DNA of 64,000 bases from Magnolia sinica (Eukaryota; Streptophyta; Magnoliopsida; Magnoliales; Magnoliaceae), in the NCBI RefSeq assembly GCF_029962835.1, contig NC_080577.1, positions 496,001 to 560,000 on the forward strand, in the 5' to 3' direction. Under the pieces are notes generated by a model, which was given only the letters and a program-made list of their open reading frames with translations, did not search any database and was not told the origin of the DNA. Shown here in pieces: positions 13,480 to 23,659 of the stretch. Positions within the stretch are counted from its first letter, which is position 1, and every line of letters starts with the position of its first letter. A program made the position numbers and the translations under genes.

Positions 13480-16400
13480 GTAAGATCTTATATAAGAGAG
13501 GTTTAGAGTTGTATGGATACATTAGTTATAATGCTCCACTAGTGTACAAGTGGTTGTGTAGTTTATTGTGAAGAATGTCTGCTTATCTTAGCCATTTGAT
13601 GTTCATCAAGTATGATTTAAAACAACTTAATGATTAAAATAAAACTTAACAGTTGAAAAACCTTAGTTAACCAACTGAAAACCTCAAAGGTGTCAACCAA
13701 CCTTTAAAACAATTGATAGATGCTAACCTTAACATTAAGCTCTCTATTCGTATCCTAGGTAAATTGAGTTGATCATATGTTGGATCGTCTGTATTCCAAG
13801 AACCATGATGAAGACACCCAGGCACACCCGCTCTCAGTTGCAATGCTGTAGTTTCACAAAAAGAGCCAAAGCATGACCAATTTGAAACCATCCATATTCT
13901 TCTAGTTACGGAAATTTTGATGGAGCTAATATAATTACAAGTCTATTCAAGTTTGGGCATAATAAGTCTTCTAACTTTAATAATAAAAGTAACCAAATAC
14001 TTTATTTAAGGAACCATTTATAACAAACTTACACACTCACATGGAGTAGAGAAGAAGGCAAACTATGGGCATGTATTATCTATCCTAATATCAGGTCAAT
14101 TCCTTCACATGAGATGACCATCTAATCTCATCATAGGTATGCTCAGACAATTGTATGGCTATAGTCAGGACATTGAGATCCATTGGCCATGGCCCTCTCT
14201 TGGCTACCAAGTTGTACTGTCCAATCTCAAGTATTCGAGAACATCCGAGGTACTCTTCTCAAACTCACATGAAACATGTTCTATAAAATTAACTTAATAA
14301 ATGCATCATGCCATAAATAAGTCTAATAACATTAATTTTTTAAGGCACAACCCCAACCAACATTGTTCAAAATAGATCATTGCAATTTATTATCAGTCCA
14401 ATTAGACCATTGATTTTTAATATTGGCCTAAACGATTCATTCATCTCTAATGTCAACCCAAGTAGACCATTAAATTAATTTTGATATCATCCTAATTGCA
14501 TGATCAATATTTGCCAACTAATCAGACCATTAATCTTCAATATCGCCCAATCAAATTAGTCTCCATTTTCAGCTAAATAAGTTTATCCAACCATATTGTT
14601 GTTCTTCAATATTTTCACCGTCAGTCAAACTGTTAATCTCCAATGTCAGCCCAATCAGATTATATATCTTCATTTTCATCTTTGATGTTGGTCTAACTGT
14701 ATTGTTGATTTTCAATATCTTCCTAATCCGGTTGTCAATGTTCAATAGAATTACAATTAGACCATGCCTCTCCAATTTCGGTCGATACAGTCATTCATCT
14801 TTGATGTTTGTCCAATGATGTCATTGATCTTCAATTTCACCATATTGGATCATTAACTCCAATTCGATCCCCATATCATACCTTTGATCTTTGATATTGG
14901 CTCAATCGGATGATTGATCTTCAATTGTGGCTCAATTTGACCGTTGATCGTCAATATCATTCAAATTTGACCATTCGACTTCGACGTCAGTCCAATCAAA
15001 CCATTCATCTTCATTATTAGCCTATTTGGATTATTGATCATTAATATTAGTTCAATTGGGCCATCCATCTCCAAATTTGGCCCAATCCGACTATTTTAGA
15101 CCTATGGTTAACATGAGGTGATTCATTTAATGGTTGGTTTATCCATATCCTAAGTAGATCACTTAGGCCTCACATTTGCCCGGTTGGTGAGTTGATATAC
15201 CATAAAGACATGCTCCAGTGCTCTCAGGGTGCTCTTGACTTATAGTGTTCCCATTAGATTGATTCATTTGGACAGTTTAATTGATTGATCCAAATCGTTC
15301 ATTACGTTTAGAACACATCTTATGGGCTACCATACAAAAATCACAGTGATTTGATGATCCAATCTGTCCTTGATTTGGTCTTACTTTTTATAGCCATCAT
15401 TTTCCGTAGCCATTGATGGGATGATTACGATTGCCTAACAAAGGTGTTTCTTTAGAATCATAAGCAATCCCTGATGGTCCTTTACAAATAGATGGATCAG
15501 ATTTTTTCGCTTAAACCTATTTTTGTGTAAATGATCTTGAATGTCAATATTTAGGGCCACTGATCAAATGGATATTTGACTGATTAGTCTCATGAAATGA
15601 GTGTTAGACCTAATGAACAGTCTAAATCAATCATGAAATGAGTGTTAGACCTAATGAACAGTATAGATCAATTGATTGGACTTTCTAATTGTCTCAATGC
15701 AACTAGGAGCAGTGATAGATCTGAGAGCGCTGGAGCATTCCTCTTTTTTTGTTAGCTTGTGTTGGAGCATTCCTCTGTTATAACTAGTGGTTGTGGAACT
15801 GATGTCCAATTTTTGGGGGCCTATCAACTATCAACACCGCTGAAATATAAATAACGGAAGTGCTTTGGCCCCACCCTGTTTTACACGTGATCTCCTCATT
15901 TATAGGCCAAGGGCCCAAAAGTCTAACTATATTCGTGACTCAGGTGGTCTGCACCACAGGGAACAGTGGGGAATGAAACGCAAACTATATGTTTTTTGTT
16001 TGGTGCGACCATGATCAATGTCTTTCATCAAACCCATTCATCTCAAGTGTGAATCACCGGGAAGATGGGAAGAAATGAAAATCGGGCGAACCTTGTACTT
16101 GAACGTGGAACATTTTCGTATTTCTCTCGACGACTCCATATTTGTTATATAAAAATCGAAAGGTTAGGATTGCTGATAGTTGCTTGTTTTAAGGATTAAC
16201 GATCCATGAGACTTTTTTTTTTTTTTTGACATTATCAGACATTGTAATCGGGGCTAAAGAGGTAGGCTGCCACAGGATATAAAAATATTCCTGAAAATGG
16301 CAGTGCAGTGTCTAAAGAGGAACGCGCAGCTGCTATAGCATGTGCTGGTCCAATTTCCTGTTTTGCATGGTTGAGGAGAGGCCGTTGGTCCTGCCCTGCT

Positions 16401-19400
16401 TCTTTTATTCTAAAAATTACAAGTTACTTTGATATTCTATATAAAATGAAATGAAATGAATTGAATTGATTTGCTAATTGGGAACTTTGGATATGAGGAG
16501 GGCAGCTGTGGCAGCTGGAGACGCTGCTGTTGCAGAAGGACACATACCTCAACTACAGCCAGGCGCTGAGCTACACGAGCCAGGCATTGAGTCAAAACCT
16601 GCAGGGTCTAAGCAAGAGGAGCCGGATTGGCAAGGTTAGTAGCAAAGTGGGGTATTACCTGGAGGAGAACTGGCAGAGGCTGTGGGTTTTGTCTCTATGG
16701 ATTGCCATAATGGTGGGCCTTTTCCTTTGGAAGTTCTTTCAGTACAAGAACAAGGCCGCTTTCCATGTCATGGGTTACTGCCTCCTAACGGCTAAGGGCG
16801 CGGCCGAGACCCTCAAATTCAACATGGCCCTCGTCCTTCTCCCCGTTTGCCGAAACACTATCACCTGGCTTCGTTCCACTTCCCTCTCTTTCTTCGTCCC
16901 CTTTGATGATAACATCAACTTCCACAAGACTATTGCCGCTGCCATCGTTGTCGGGGTCATCCTTCATGCCGGTAATCACCTCGCCTGCGACTTCCCACGC
17001 CTCCTCTCCTCTCCTCCTAGCGACTACCGCCTCGTCCAGAACGACTTCGGCCGTGACAAGCCTACCTATCTGGCCCTTATCCGGGGACCCGAAGGCGTTA
17101 CCGGAATCCTCATGGTCATCTGCATGGCTATCGCTTTCACCCTTGCCACCCATTGGTTCCGTCGCAGCCTCGTGAGGCTCCCCAGGCCCTTCAACCGCCT
17201 TACTGGCTTCAACGCTTTCTGGTACTCCCACCACCTCTTCGTCATTGTCTACATCTTGCTCATCATCCATGGTGTATTCCTCTACCTCGTCCACAGATGG
17301 TACCTCAAGACGGTATGCACGTTTTACTTCAAAAATTTTACAGAATCATTTTTAAAACTTCGGCTGTCTGACTACATACAAGTTAGCCAGCCCTGCTAAA
17401 TACAGAAATAAGAATTTGGGTGACTGATTTGTTTGTCCTTTGATGTTACAGACTTGGATGTATCTTGCCGTCCCTGTTCTTCTGTATGCAGGAGAGAGGA
17501 CACTGAGGGCTTTTAGGTCTGGTTATTTCTCTGTCCGGCTTTTGAAGGTAAACAAATCGCATCTTCTCCTCGTTATATTAGAGATTATACTGTTTTCCCC
17601 TCTTCTTTCAACATTTCTTCAAACTGTTTTTTTTTTTTCTAATTAATTAATTAATTTTTTAACACAGTGAAATTTGAGACTTCTATAAAAAAACACGAAG
17701 CAGTTGTCACCTTCTACTTTTGATGACAAACGAAGTGTGATGCTTGTAATGTGCGTGTCAAATCCCAAAACTACCCAATAGATTTAAATTCCAAAACATG
17801 CTACGAAATTTATCATACAATATCAGTAATTTGTCCAATCAATTCATCAGTTGACACAATACAAATGTATGTACCGTGATACAGGTTTGTATTAAAAAGT
17901 ATCATTTGTGTCGTTTTGTATCCTTGCCAGAACGAATGTCTTATTGATAAATTCCTTCCCAGTTAATCTCAATAGATTCCAAAGTCATACCAAGGTTGAT
18001 AATATCATGATATATTACATCGCGTCAGGAATACATCCAAATTGCATGTTAAAACTATTTTGAACCTTCGCCAGAATCTAAGGTTTGGATTTCATAGAAG
18101 GAATTGATACCTACACCACTCTGATTGCTATATGCATCCTTTCGTTTGTGATTCTGGTAAACCTTTTACTACAACTTTGTAAGTTGGCAGTACATCGTGG
18201 TCAGCATCATCAACTCATCATCATCTCATCATCTTAGTTTTTTTCCCAACATTTTGGGATTGGCTTTTAAATGGTAGATTTCTTGAAGGTCTTTGATTGG
18301 CTGCTCACCAGATGTCAGCCTTCCAAGTTCACCTAGGCTATAGTACTAGCCATGGTAGAGTCTCACACAATAATTTATGTACAAATGGTTGTGGCCTACC
18401 TTGTCCTGATAGGGCCAATAGATCGATACAGACACATTAACATACACTATAACTCCTCATTCCTAGCCTTTGCATTCTTTCATCCCTTTTCTTTTCCTTT
18501 GTTCCTTAATTATCTCCCTGCCTGTGCCTTGTACAGTCCCCAACACCCCCCCCCCCCCCCCTCATTTCTACTTTTGGTAATACAGTAGTACAGAAAGTCA
18601 TAAAAAGTGGGTTATCTATCAAAGAGGAGGCTGTTAATATTAACTCCTTTATAATTATTTCCTGGCCTTTTATGGCAGCAGTTACAAATTGTTCATTTGA
18701 TTCCTCTAACTTGTTTTATTTAATTTTTTAGGCAGCTATATATCCAGGTAATGTCCTGACTCTGCAAATGTCAAAGCCTGCTGCTTTCCGCTACAAGAGC
18801 GGGCAGTACATGTTTGTTCAGTGCCCTGCAGTTTCCCCATTCGAATGGTAAGCTCCAAACAGTGAATGACCGAAATATTCCAATCTCTTTATGAGTTTCA
18901 TGGGCTGGGCATGTGTTAGCCATTAACATACGTAATTTATTGAGGCCCTAGCATGGCTTAGGGGGAAAAAAAAATCATTTCTTTCAGTTTCCAATATATT
19001 TGGCATGCATGGCTGTGCATTTACATACATGAGTGTGTAGACACATGCATGCATGCATATATGCATATGTGCATATGTATGTATAGGTGATACTTGTAAT
19101 TGTCATATGTATTTCATCATCATCATTTTCTAAACTATGTATTTCGCTTTCTAAAATATTGGCCATTTAGTTATGCTTGATATCAACAACACTTCCAAAT
19201 CTTTGGGATTCTCTTTTGTGGCCTAGATCATCCAAATTATTGGATGGACCGTAAGCCCAGATCATGTCCATCGACGCCCTACTGATTTTTCCTTTAAGAT
19301 TAGAGGGATTTATAATCTCGATGTTAATAAACTTTCACATAATGTCATAATGTCAATGTTCCTGTCACCTCTTCTGAATATATGAACTCATCAATTCATT

Positions 19401-21755
19401 TTTCTGAAAGTCACTTGAAATTTTAGAGGCTTTGTTTTTATCATGCTTTCTTGAACAGTGTCCTAAGCATTTCCTGTATGAAGGGACACTACATTTACCC
19501 TGCTAATCATTAGTATATTCAAAATGTGCTTGTGTTCACACTAATATGTGCACCACAGGCACCCATTCTCAATTACTTCAGCTCCGGGAGATGATTACCT
19601 GAGCATCCACATCCGGCAGCTGGGTGATTGGACACAAGAGCTCAAAAGGGTATTCTCTGAGGTATGTGAGCCTCCAGTAGGAGGTAAAAGTGGGCTTCTA
19701 AGAGCTGATGAAACCACCAAGAAAAGGTATAGACCCTGCCTCTGTTACTCCCAAAATCATTGGAGTTGAATTTACTTTTCTGGTTGTATTTTCTTTTTCT
19801 TTTTCTTTTTTATGTTTTTGACATTTAAGTCTCTTGCCATTACAGTTTGCCAAAGCTCTTGATAGATGGGCCTTATGGAGCTCCTGCTCAGGATTATCGT
19901 AAATATGATGTCTTGTTACTCGTTGGATTAGGAATAGGAGCAACGCCTTTCATCAGTATATTGAAAGATTTGCTCAACAATATCATAAAAATGGAAGAGC
20001 AAGCTGTGAGTATATGTTAGTCAAAGCTAATGCTTTTGTTTTCTTTTGGAGTCTGATCATGGATTGCGTTGCTACATTTTTATCTTTTTCTCATCTTGTT
20101 TTTGTTAGTCTTGTGCACGCGGGTTTCTCCATAGCATTTCTTTTCTAGTTTGTTGCAGAGTGTCATTTGTTTGTTTTTTCCTTGACTTGGTCACTCTCTT
20201 GTGAATCCAAATTCTGGCATCTCTAGTATGTTGTATTTCTTGGCCTGCAGGTTTGCTAAGGCCACACCCATGCTCATCCAATTGCAAGTGCATGTGTGGG
20301 CCACAATGATTAGATCTTCTTGCTCAGAAATCATGCTGTTTTGCTTTTTAGGTGGGCCATAATCTACAAAACATATGGACCACTAAAGGAATATTTTTAA
20401 CCATCCATTTCTTTTGTACACACGCACGCTCGCGCGCCCACATGATAGTCTAGCTAATTCCATTTAGTTAGGATAAGGCTTTAATGATGATGATGATGAT
20501 AGTGATGATCCATTTGTTTGAACACTGGCCCACCTGGCAAGTGAAACAGCCTGGTTTGTAGGCCAGCAGATGTAATAAGTGTGGTCCACCTGATGGAAAC
20601 ATTGGTTCTTGCACAAGTGTTCCTTATTGGCCTGTGTGCTTGTGAATATGGGCACCATATGTCTGTGTGCTTGCAAAAACTTCTTGAGCTACATGAAAAG
20701 TTGTCTCCCTCCCCTCCCAAAAATGAAAAAAGGAAAAAAGAAAAAAAAGATGGAACTATAGTGGTAAGAAGAATTTATTAACCACTCGAATTTGCTGTTT
20801 TTAGGATTCCAACTCGGATTTTAGCCGGGCAACTGATTCGTGTGCTGGAACAAGCGATTCGACCTCTGTTAATAAGATGTCTCCGAAACGGAAGAAACCT
20901 TTAAAGACAACCAATGCCTATTTCTACTGGGTGACCCGGGAACAAGGTTCCTTTGACTGGTTCAAGGGTGTCATGAATGAAGTTGCTGATCTTGATCACA
21001 GGGTAAAAAGGAAGCTCAATTCTTGATTGTAACTTTTTTCTTTTTGTTTGAGTTGGCAGTTGATGTCACTGATTATTTTTGTCTATTTATTTATTTTTCC
21101 ATTTCATTCTTAGGGTGTAATTGAGATGCACAACTACTTGACAAGCGTGTATGAGGAAGGGGATGCTCGCTCAGCTCTCATTGCCATGGTCCAAGCACTC
21201 AACCACGCCAAGAATGGTGTAGACATTGTTTCTGGCACCAGGGTAAGATTCTAATCTACTCACTATTTGGAAGGTATACTTAATCACAATAGTAATGGAA
21301 GACATTTAAAGTGTGGAGAATGCAGATGATCATATTCATGACCAAAATGTCATGAATATTACCACAGGAAACAGAGAAACATGAATTTGCCATTCATTCC
21401 ATCTCAAATATTCTTAATTATCATTCAGGTTGTAATCCCCAGTGCCACTTTCAGGTGCGGACGCATTTTGCGAGGCCCAACTGGAAGAAGGTCTTCTCAA
21501 GAACATGTTCTAAACACCCAAATGCTAAGATCGGTGAGTTGCTCAAAGAGGACAAAGTGAAGCTTAGGGTTCCACAGCTTTTCTATCATTCATCGCAGAA
21601 GTTTCTTTTTATTTATTTACATGACTTCGTTATTCTTCTGAGCAGGAGTGTTCTACTGTGGTGCACCCGTCTTGGCTAAAGAACTGAGCAAGCTCTGCCA
21701 TGAATACAACCAGAATGGTTCCACCAAGTTTGAATTCCACAAGGAGCATTTCTGA
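1287..21755 (+). CDS. RBOHF: Respiratory burst oxidase homolog, RBOHF type (NADPH oxidase)
   Basis: Plasma-membrane NADPH oxidase that moves electrons from NADPH via FAD and two haems to apoplastic oxygen, giving superoxide. Exons read by joining in-frame GT/AG junctions: 1287-1938, 2044-2203, 2311-2359, 5031-5144, 16506-17312, 17452-17547, 18732-18847, 19559-19726, 19846-20005, 20805-21002, 21114-21242, 21455-21533, 21646-21755. The sum is 2838 bases, 945 residues plus stop, matching the roughly 944 residues I recall for Arabidopsis RBOHF. Seen in order: Ser-rich N-terminus with two FSQELKAE copies (about 98-121); EF-hand [13 protein letters not shown] (about 272-284) and a second EF region (about 313-330); ferric-reductase membrane core with paired haem histidines ([15 protein letters not shown]); FAD motif HPFSITSAP (about 665); NADPH site GLGIGATP (about 748); C-terminus FEFHKEHF. 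The start gives an MRG opening followed by [15 protein letters not shown], as in the family. RBOHF orthology rests on remembered sequence. Intron 4 is 11.4 kb. Confidence 0.95.
2242..2273. repeat. (AC)n microsatellite in RBOHF intron 2
   Basis: About 16 AC units lie in the 107-base intron 2, shortly before its acceptor (CAG at 2308-2310). It makes up nearly a third of the intron. Confidence 0.95.
2360..3683. other. RBOHF intron 3, first part: no gene
   Basis: AT-rich intron sequence without a recognisable coding region. The stretch around 2550-2860 is less AT-rich and may be a decayed transposon, but no ends or duplication could be found. Confidence 0.4.
3691..4227. mobile_element. TIR element (MITE, family A) in RBOHF intron 3
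   Basis: The left end GAACGGATTGGCTACTCCCC is mirrored by the right end, which reads GGGGGATTAGCCAATCCGTTTCC. The inverted match continues inwards through GGTGCTCTGTGGGGCCCA and CATGATGTATGTGTTTCAT, giving arms of roughly 80-90 bp. The element is flanked by TGAATTG at 3684-3690 and 4228-4234. The 7-bp duplication (one mismatch if extended to 8) fits hAT-type insertion. No transposase is encoded, so it is non-autonomous. A relative lies at about 5838-6332. Confidence 0.85.
4535..4895. mobile_element. Fold-back type element with long imperfect inverted arms
   Basis: AACAGTTGGGAGGGGACGC at about 4633 is mirrored by GCATCCCCTCCCAACTGTTT ending at 4804. The match continues outwards, imperfectly, through CACAACA, GCAAATCYGT and CATCAGC blocks, so each arm is about 100-120 bp around a centre of about 140 bp. 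No clear target duplication. It sits just before RBOHF exon 4, whose acceptor is at 5030. Confidence 0.65.
5145..5837. other. Start of RBOHF intron 4, no gene
   Basis: Begins with GTAACT at the exon 4 donor. The part at 5215-5440 has repeated GGTT/GTTGGG/GAACTGAGT wording like a decayed tandem repeat. No coding region is recognisable. Confidence 0.4.
5838..6332. mobile_element. TIR element (MITE, family A), second copy
   Basis: The left end GGAAACGGATTGGCTACTTC and right end GGGGGGAGTAGCCAATCCGTC are inverted copies of each other and of the ends of the 3691-4227 element. The inner blocks (CATGATGTATGTGTTTCATCC and its complement) also match. Flanks CACTGAC and CCCTGAC suggest an imperfect target duplication. 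No coding capacity. Confidence 0.8.
6840..7610. repeat. Nested or duplicated TIR-repeat remnants
   Basis: An internal block typical of these repeats (AAGTGGACCACACCATAG, CCATCCAACCTATTTATAAGG) is followed by three successive versions of the right-hand end (AAAAACGGATGAACAG, AAAAATGGATGGACGG, AAAAATAGATAGTG) at about 7210, 7370 and 7550. This indicates duplication of one end or insertion of one copy into another. Confidence 0.6.
7650..8093. repeat. TIR-repeat remnant (family C)
   Basis: The left end GCCGATTAGGTGCGCCCC and the right part GTGTGGCCACTCCTAATCC are roughly inverted. The core shares GTGGTGATTGAATGCC and TTTATTTGCCATCCAAC wording with the neighbouring remnants. No target duplication could be defined. 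Confidence 0.5.
8155..8585. mobile_element. TIR element (MITE, family B)
   Basis: The left end reads GTGGGGCCCACTGTAATATT then GTAAGAAATCCACC. The right end, reversed, gives GTCCTACAGTAATGTTTATG then AGAAATCCATCC. The core carries ACTTTTGGATCAG-like and GGAATGACCTTA blocks shared with copies at about 58921-59352 and 59601-60036 (GGAATGACCTTA is in the 8155 and 59601 copies). Non-coding and non-autonomous. Confidence 0.65.
8733..9235. mobile_element. TIR element (MITE, family C) copy
   Basis: Inverted ends built from GGGGCCCACCTTGTTGTACG and ATTTTATATCCA on the left, mirrored by TGGATATAGAATAAATACAT and AAGGTGGGCCC on the right, then CACCTAATCCGC. The core has GTGGTGATTAAATGCC and TTTGCCATCCAACCTG. 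No coding capacity. Confidence 0.6.
9630..10330 (+). repeat. Degenerate minisatellite tract, left arm of an inverted pair
   Basis: Many variant copies of a unit of roughly 30-40 bp, best read as GGTCCAATTGGACTGATATT followed by AAAGATCAAT or close variants. The reverse complement of the same wording fills 14350-15090, so the two tracts face each other across about 4 kb that includes the gypsy fossil. The unit also contains a small palindrome (CCAATTGG). Array limits are approximate. Confidence 0.75.
10629..13272 (-). mobile_element. Ty3/gypsy LTR retrotransposon fossil, internally shortened
   Basis: Direct repeats at 10629-11204 and 12601-13272 are the LTRs. Read on the minus strand the 5' LTR (13272 to 12601) opens TGATGTAGAG and closes CTGTGTCA. 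It is followed by a methionine-tRNA-like primer site (TTGGTATTAGAGC). A purine-rich tract (GAAATGGAGGAGAC) lies just before the 3' LTR, and both LTRs carry a CTATTTAAAGG TATA-like box. A gag-like start lies near 12400-12630 and protease-region remains near 11850-12300. The interior is only about 1.4 kb, so the element is broken and could not move on its own. The LTRs differ at about one site in seven over the first 110 bp by eye, mostly transitions, so it is old. It lies antisense within RBOHF intron 4. No clear target duplication. Confidence 0.85.
13279..13345. repeat. Short 24-bp tandem repeat beside the gypsy LTR
   Basis: About two and a half copies of GGGCATGTGCATATGTGAACGTGA-type units (first 20 bases GGGCATGTGCATATGTGAAC) begin a few bases beyond the right LTR edge. 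Confidence 0.55.
13441..13478. repeat. (CT)n microsatellite
   Basis: An uninterrupted run of CT dinucleotides in RBOHF intron 4. Confidence 0.95.
13479..14349. other. Intron 4 stretch without a gene
   Basis: Ordinary AT-rich intron sequence lying between the CT microsatellite and the right minisatellite arm. No recognisable coding region, ends of elements or RNA gene was seen. Confidence 0.4.
14350..15090 (-). repeat. Degenerate minisatellite tract, right arm of the inverted pair
   Basis: Variant copies of GACCATTGATCTTCAATATC followed by AGCCCAATY, repeated about every 30-35 bp. This is the reverse complement of the unit at 9630-10330. Individual units are diverged, so the array is old, but the orientation switch between the two tracts is unmistakable. 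Confidence 0.75.
15205..15745. mobile_element. TIR element with ATGCTCCAG ends and an internal 41-bp duplication
   Basis: The left end ATGCTCCAGTGCTCTCAG (about 15210) is mirrored by CTGAGAGCGCTGGAGCAT (ending about 15738). Inside, a 41-bp block opening CATGAAATGAGTGTTAGACC is repeated in tandem at 15591 and 15632. A second copy of TTGGAGCATTCCTCT follows just outside at about 15762. No transposase. Confidence 0.6.
15763..16505. other. End of RBOHF intron 4
   Basis: Contains a repeat-like block near 15860-16030 with GTGGTCTGCACCACAGG wording, and a poly-T run near 16211-16228. It ends in the acceptor CAG at 16503-16505, followed directly by the [10 protein letters not shown] coding sequence of exon 5. 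Confidence 0.5.
17548..18731. other. RBOHF intron 6 with a 16-C homopolymer
   Basis: Non-coding intron between the GERTLR exon and the AIYPGNV exon. It holds a run of 16 C at 18546-18561 and a poly-T run near 17626-17638. No transposon ends were recognised. Confidence 0.6.
18848..19558. other. RBOHF intron 7, no gene
   Basis: Opens GTAAGC and closes CACAG. It contains a run of CATG/CATATG-rich alternating sequence near 19003-19085 and nothing else recognisable. Confidence 0.5.
20006..20804. repeat. RBOHF intron 9 with TIR-repeat remnants
   Basis: The middle part (about 20245-20620) carries GTGGGCCACAATG, GTGGGCCATAATC, CCATCCATTTCTTTTG and GTGTGGTCCACCTGATGG wording like the short repeats elsewhere, plus a short GATGAT run near 20486-20500. 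No complete element could be bounded. Confidence 0.5.
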
Positions 21756-22606
21756 CAAGTCTTTGGGTGCGTATCTAATTATTCTAAGCCCTCCGACCAG
21801 AACTAATCTCTTGAATTCTCTCCGTGCTTTTGAGCAACAACAATTAGATATAAAAATACACAAGTAATATACAGAAGATATACCATATGCATTATATCCA
21901 TCAACACAGTGGGTGATAATGCTTGGCATTTGATGATGGAGCAAAACAAGACTGGTGCTGTTCTTTATCTTCTGTTGCCTACGTTAGGATGGATTTGGGG
22001 GAGCAAAGAGGACATGTTGAAGGAGGTGTTGACCATATTGAAATGATGTTGCCGGGCATGATTGGAGGACATTCAACTTGGCGGTGGAAATGCTGTGAAT
22101 CCAGAATCCAGGGTGCAGTTGATGATTTATTCTTGGTGTTAATCTGTGCCATATTTGTCTACACACACACACACACACATGCTTGCTGTCAGATTTGTAT
22201 GTTTGGTGCGAGTTTCAGACGGCAGTGTATCCAAAGCATTATTCATAGCATGGAAAGTTGACAGATCATCTAAGAGTCTCTGCATGTGGGCCCTAATGAG
22301 GCGGCACATTTTGGTGAGACTAAAAACAGTTGGAGAAAAAGAGAGCATTGAATGCATATCAAATGCATGATTGTAAATGACATCTCAGTGTTTAGGGCTG
22401 GCAACATCAAAACTTAAGGATGCTGTTTTGCCTTGTTATTACAGGGTTTCGGTAGTTTTTATCCAACCCTTGAAAATATGTAACAGATATCAATGTTATT
22501 GACCCGGATTTTCCATCTTGTACCTTTTCCTTTATTTCACTGTTTTTATGGTAAGGTGGGATCTTCCCTGCTGACTGTATGTCTATGAACATATGCAACC
22601 CACATC
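21756..22606. other. RBOHF 3' region and flank
   Basis: Directly follows the TGA at 21753-21755, so it includes the 3' untranslated region. It holds an (AC)n run at about 22161-22178. No polyadenylation site could be fixed and no further gene is seen. Confidence 0.5.
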
Positions 22607-22832
22607 AGGGCGCATTTCGGGACACCCTCAAAACCAGGGTTCGGAGATGAAACCAGCACACCCTGTTTTGTGGTCTGTGTTTGGATACCCACACGTAATT
22701 GTCAGTTTCAAAACCATCCAACGAAAGAGGTGTTACGAGGTTCACTTTGCCTTGTTTCCAGGCGAGTTGACGAAAAGGTCGCTTTTGCAGAAAAATCCCA
22801 TTGGTGGAAGTTGCTTCCAAATGGGCCCTAAG
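22607..22832. mobile_element. Possible small MITE with GGGC.CATTT ends
   Basis: The left end AGGGCGCATTTCGGG and the right end, reversed, AGGGCCCATTTGGAA are similar. Such GGGC/CATTTGG ends occur in PIF/Harbinger-type MITEs. The target duplication is not clear, so the superfamily is only a suggestion. Confidence 0.4.
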
Positions 22833-23659
22833 CTTTGCGGGGGATAGGTATTGGTCAGGCCATCCGTCCACACATTGCCACCCCGGCCATCATAATGTGA
22901 TTTTTAGGCTATCCAAGAATGCAAAGTTCTGTTGTAATAGAGAATAACAAGATTTGAACGTTGTATATTGTTAGGTTGAAATCATGCTCATTAAATGATT
23001 CTGACGATTCAATTGGTGACTATCAGATTTGGACAGTCTTGATTAGTCTACTACTCTTTTTTCTTTGGAATATGGAATGCCCATGGTTGCACTGCCTTAT
23101 GACCATTTGCCAGGATTCCTGACGCAGAGTTTCCCTCTTAAATAACAGCCCAATGCCAAACTAGAATATGCTCATGACTATGTACATGCGGTGCTTTCAA
23201 TTCGGCTAATGTTGATAACCGTAAAATTTTAACCCTCAGATAAATGGCCATGGCCCAAAAAATGTATATATTTTCACCAAAATTTTAACGATCTCAGCAA
23301 TGTTTGTATCCTGCATTGGCTCAAGAGGTGGTGTTTACAGGGAATAGCTCATACACGTGTATTGGTTCCTATTGTTTGCTTATTGAGGCTATTTTTATTA
23401 CTTTGGTAGGGTCAAGGGTGTGATGCTTGATACTTGGTCCCTAAAAGTTGGACATTAATAAGTGTATAATTAAATTAAAATGAACCATCCATGGACTGAT
23501 AGATAAGGATTACTTATTTTCTGTCTAATTAGCAGCATTTAATTATGGCTGAAACGAAAACTTGCGGATAGTTGAATCTGGCAAACAAAAAAGTCTATTA
23601 GTCATAAAACATCCGGTTTAGGAATATCCCATATCTGAAGTGGGTCCCTCGATTTGGAC
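22833..23659. other. Intergenic, no gene seen
   Basis: AT-rich sequence with no recognisable coding frame, element ends or RNA gene. Confidence 0.35.

Noticed and set aside
16785-17294. A 169-codon open frame on the minus strand across RBOHF exon 5
   Set aside because: It is the antisense of a coding exon with mostly C- or G-ending codons, which removes stops from that reverse frame. It has an acidic low-complexity composition and no family match.
21630-22261. Two frames of 104 and 112 codons just after RBOHF
   Set aside because: They overlap the last exon on the opposite strand or run through the 3' untranslated region and an AC microsatellite; no protein similarity is seen.
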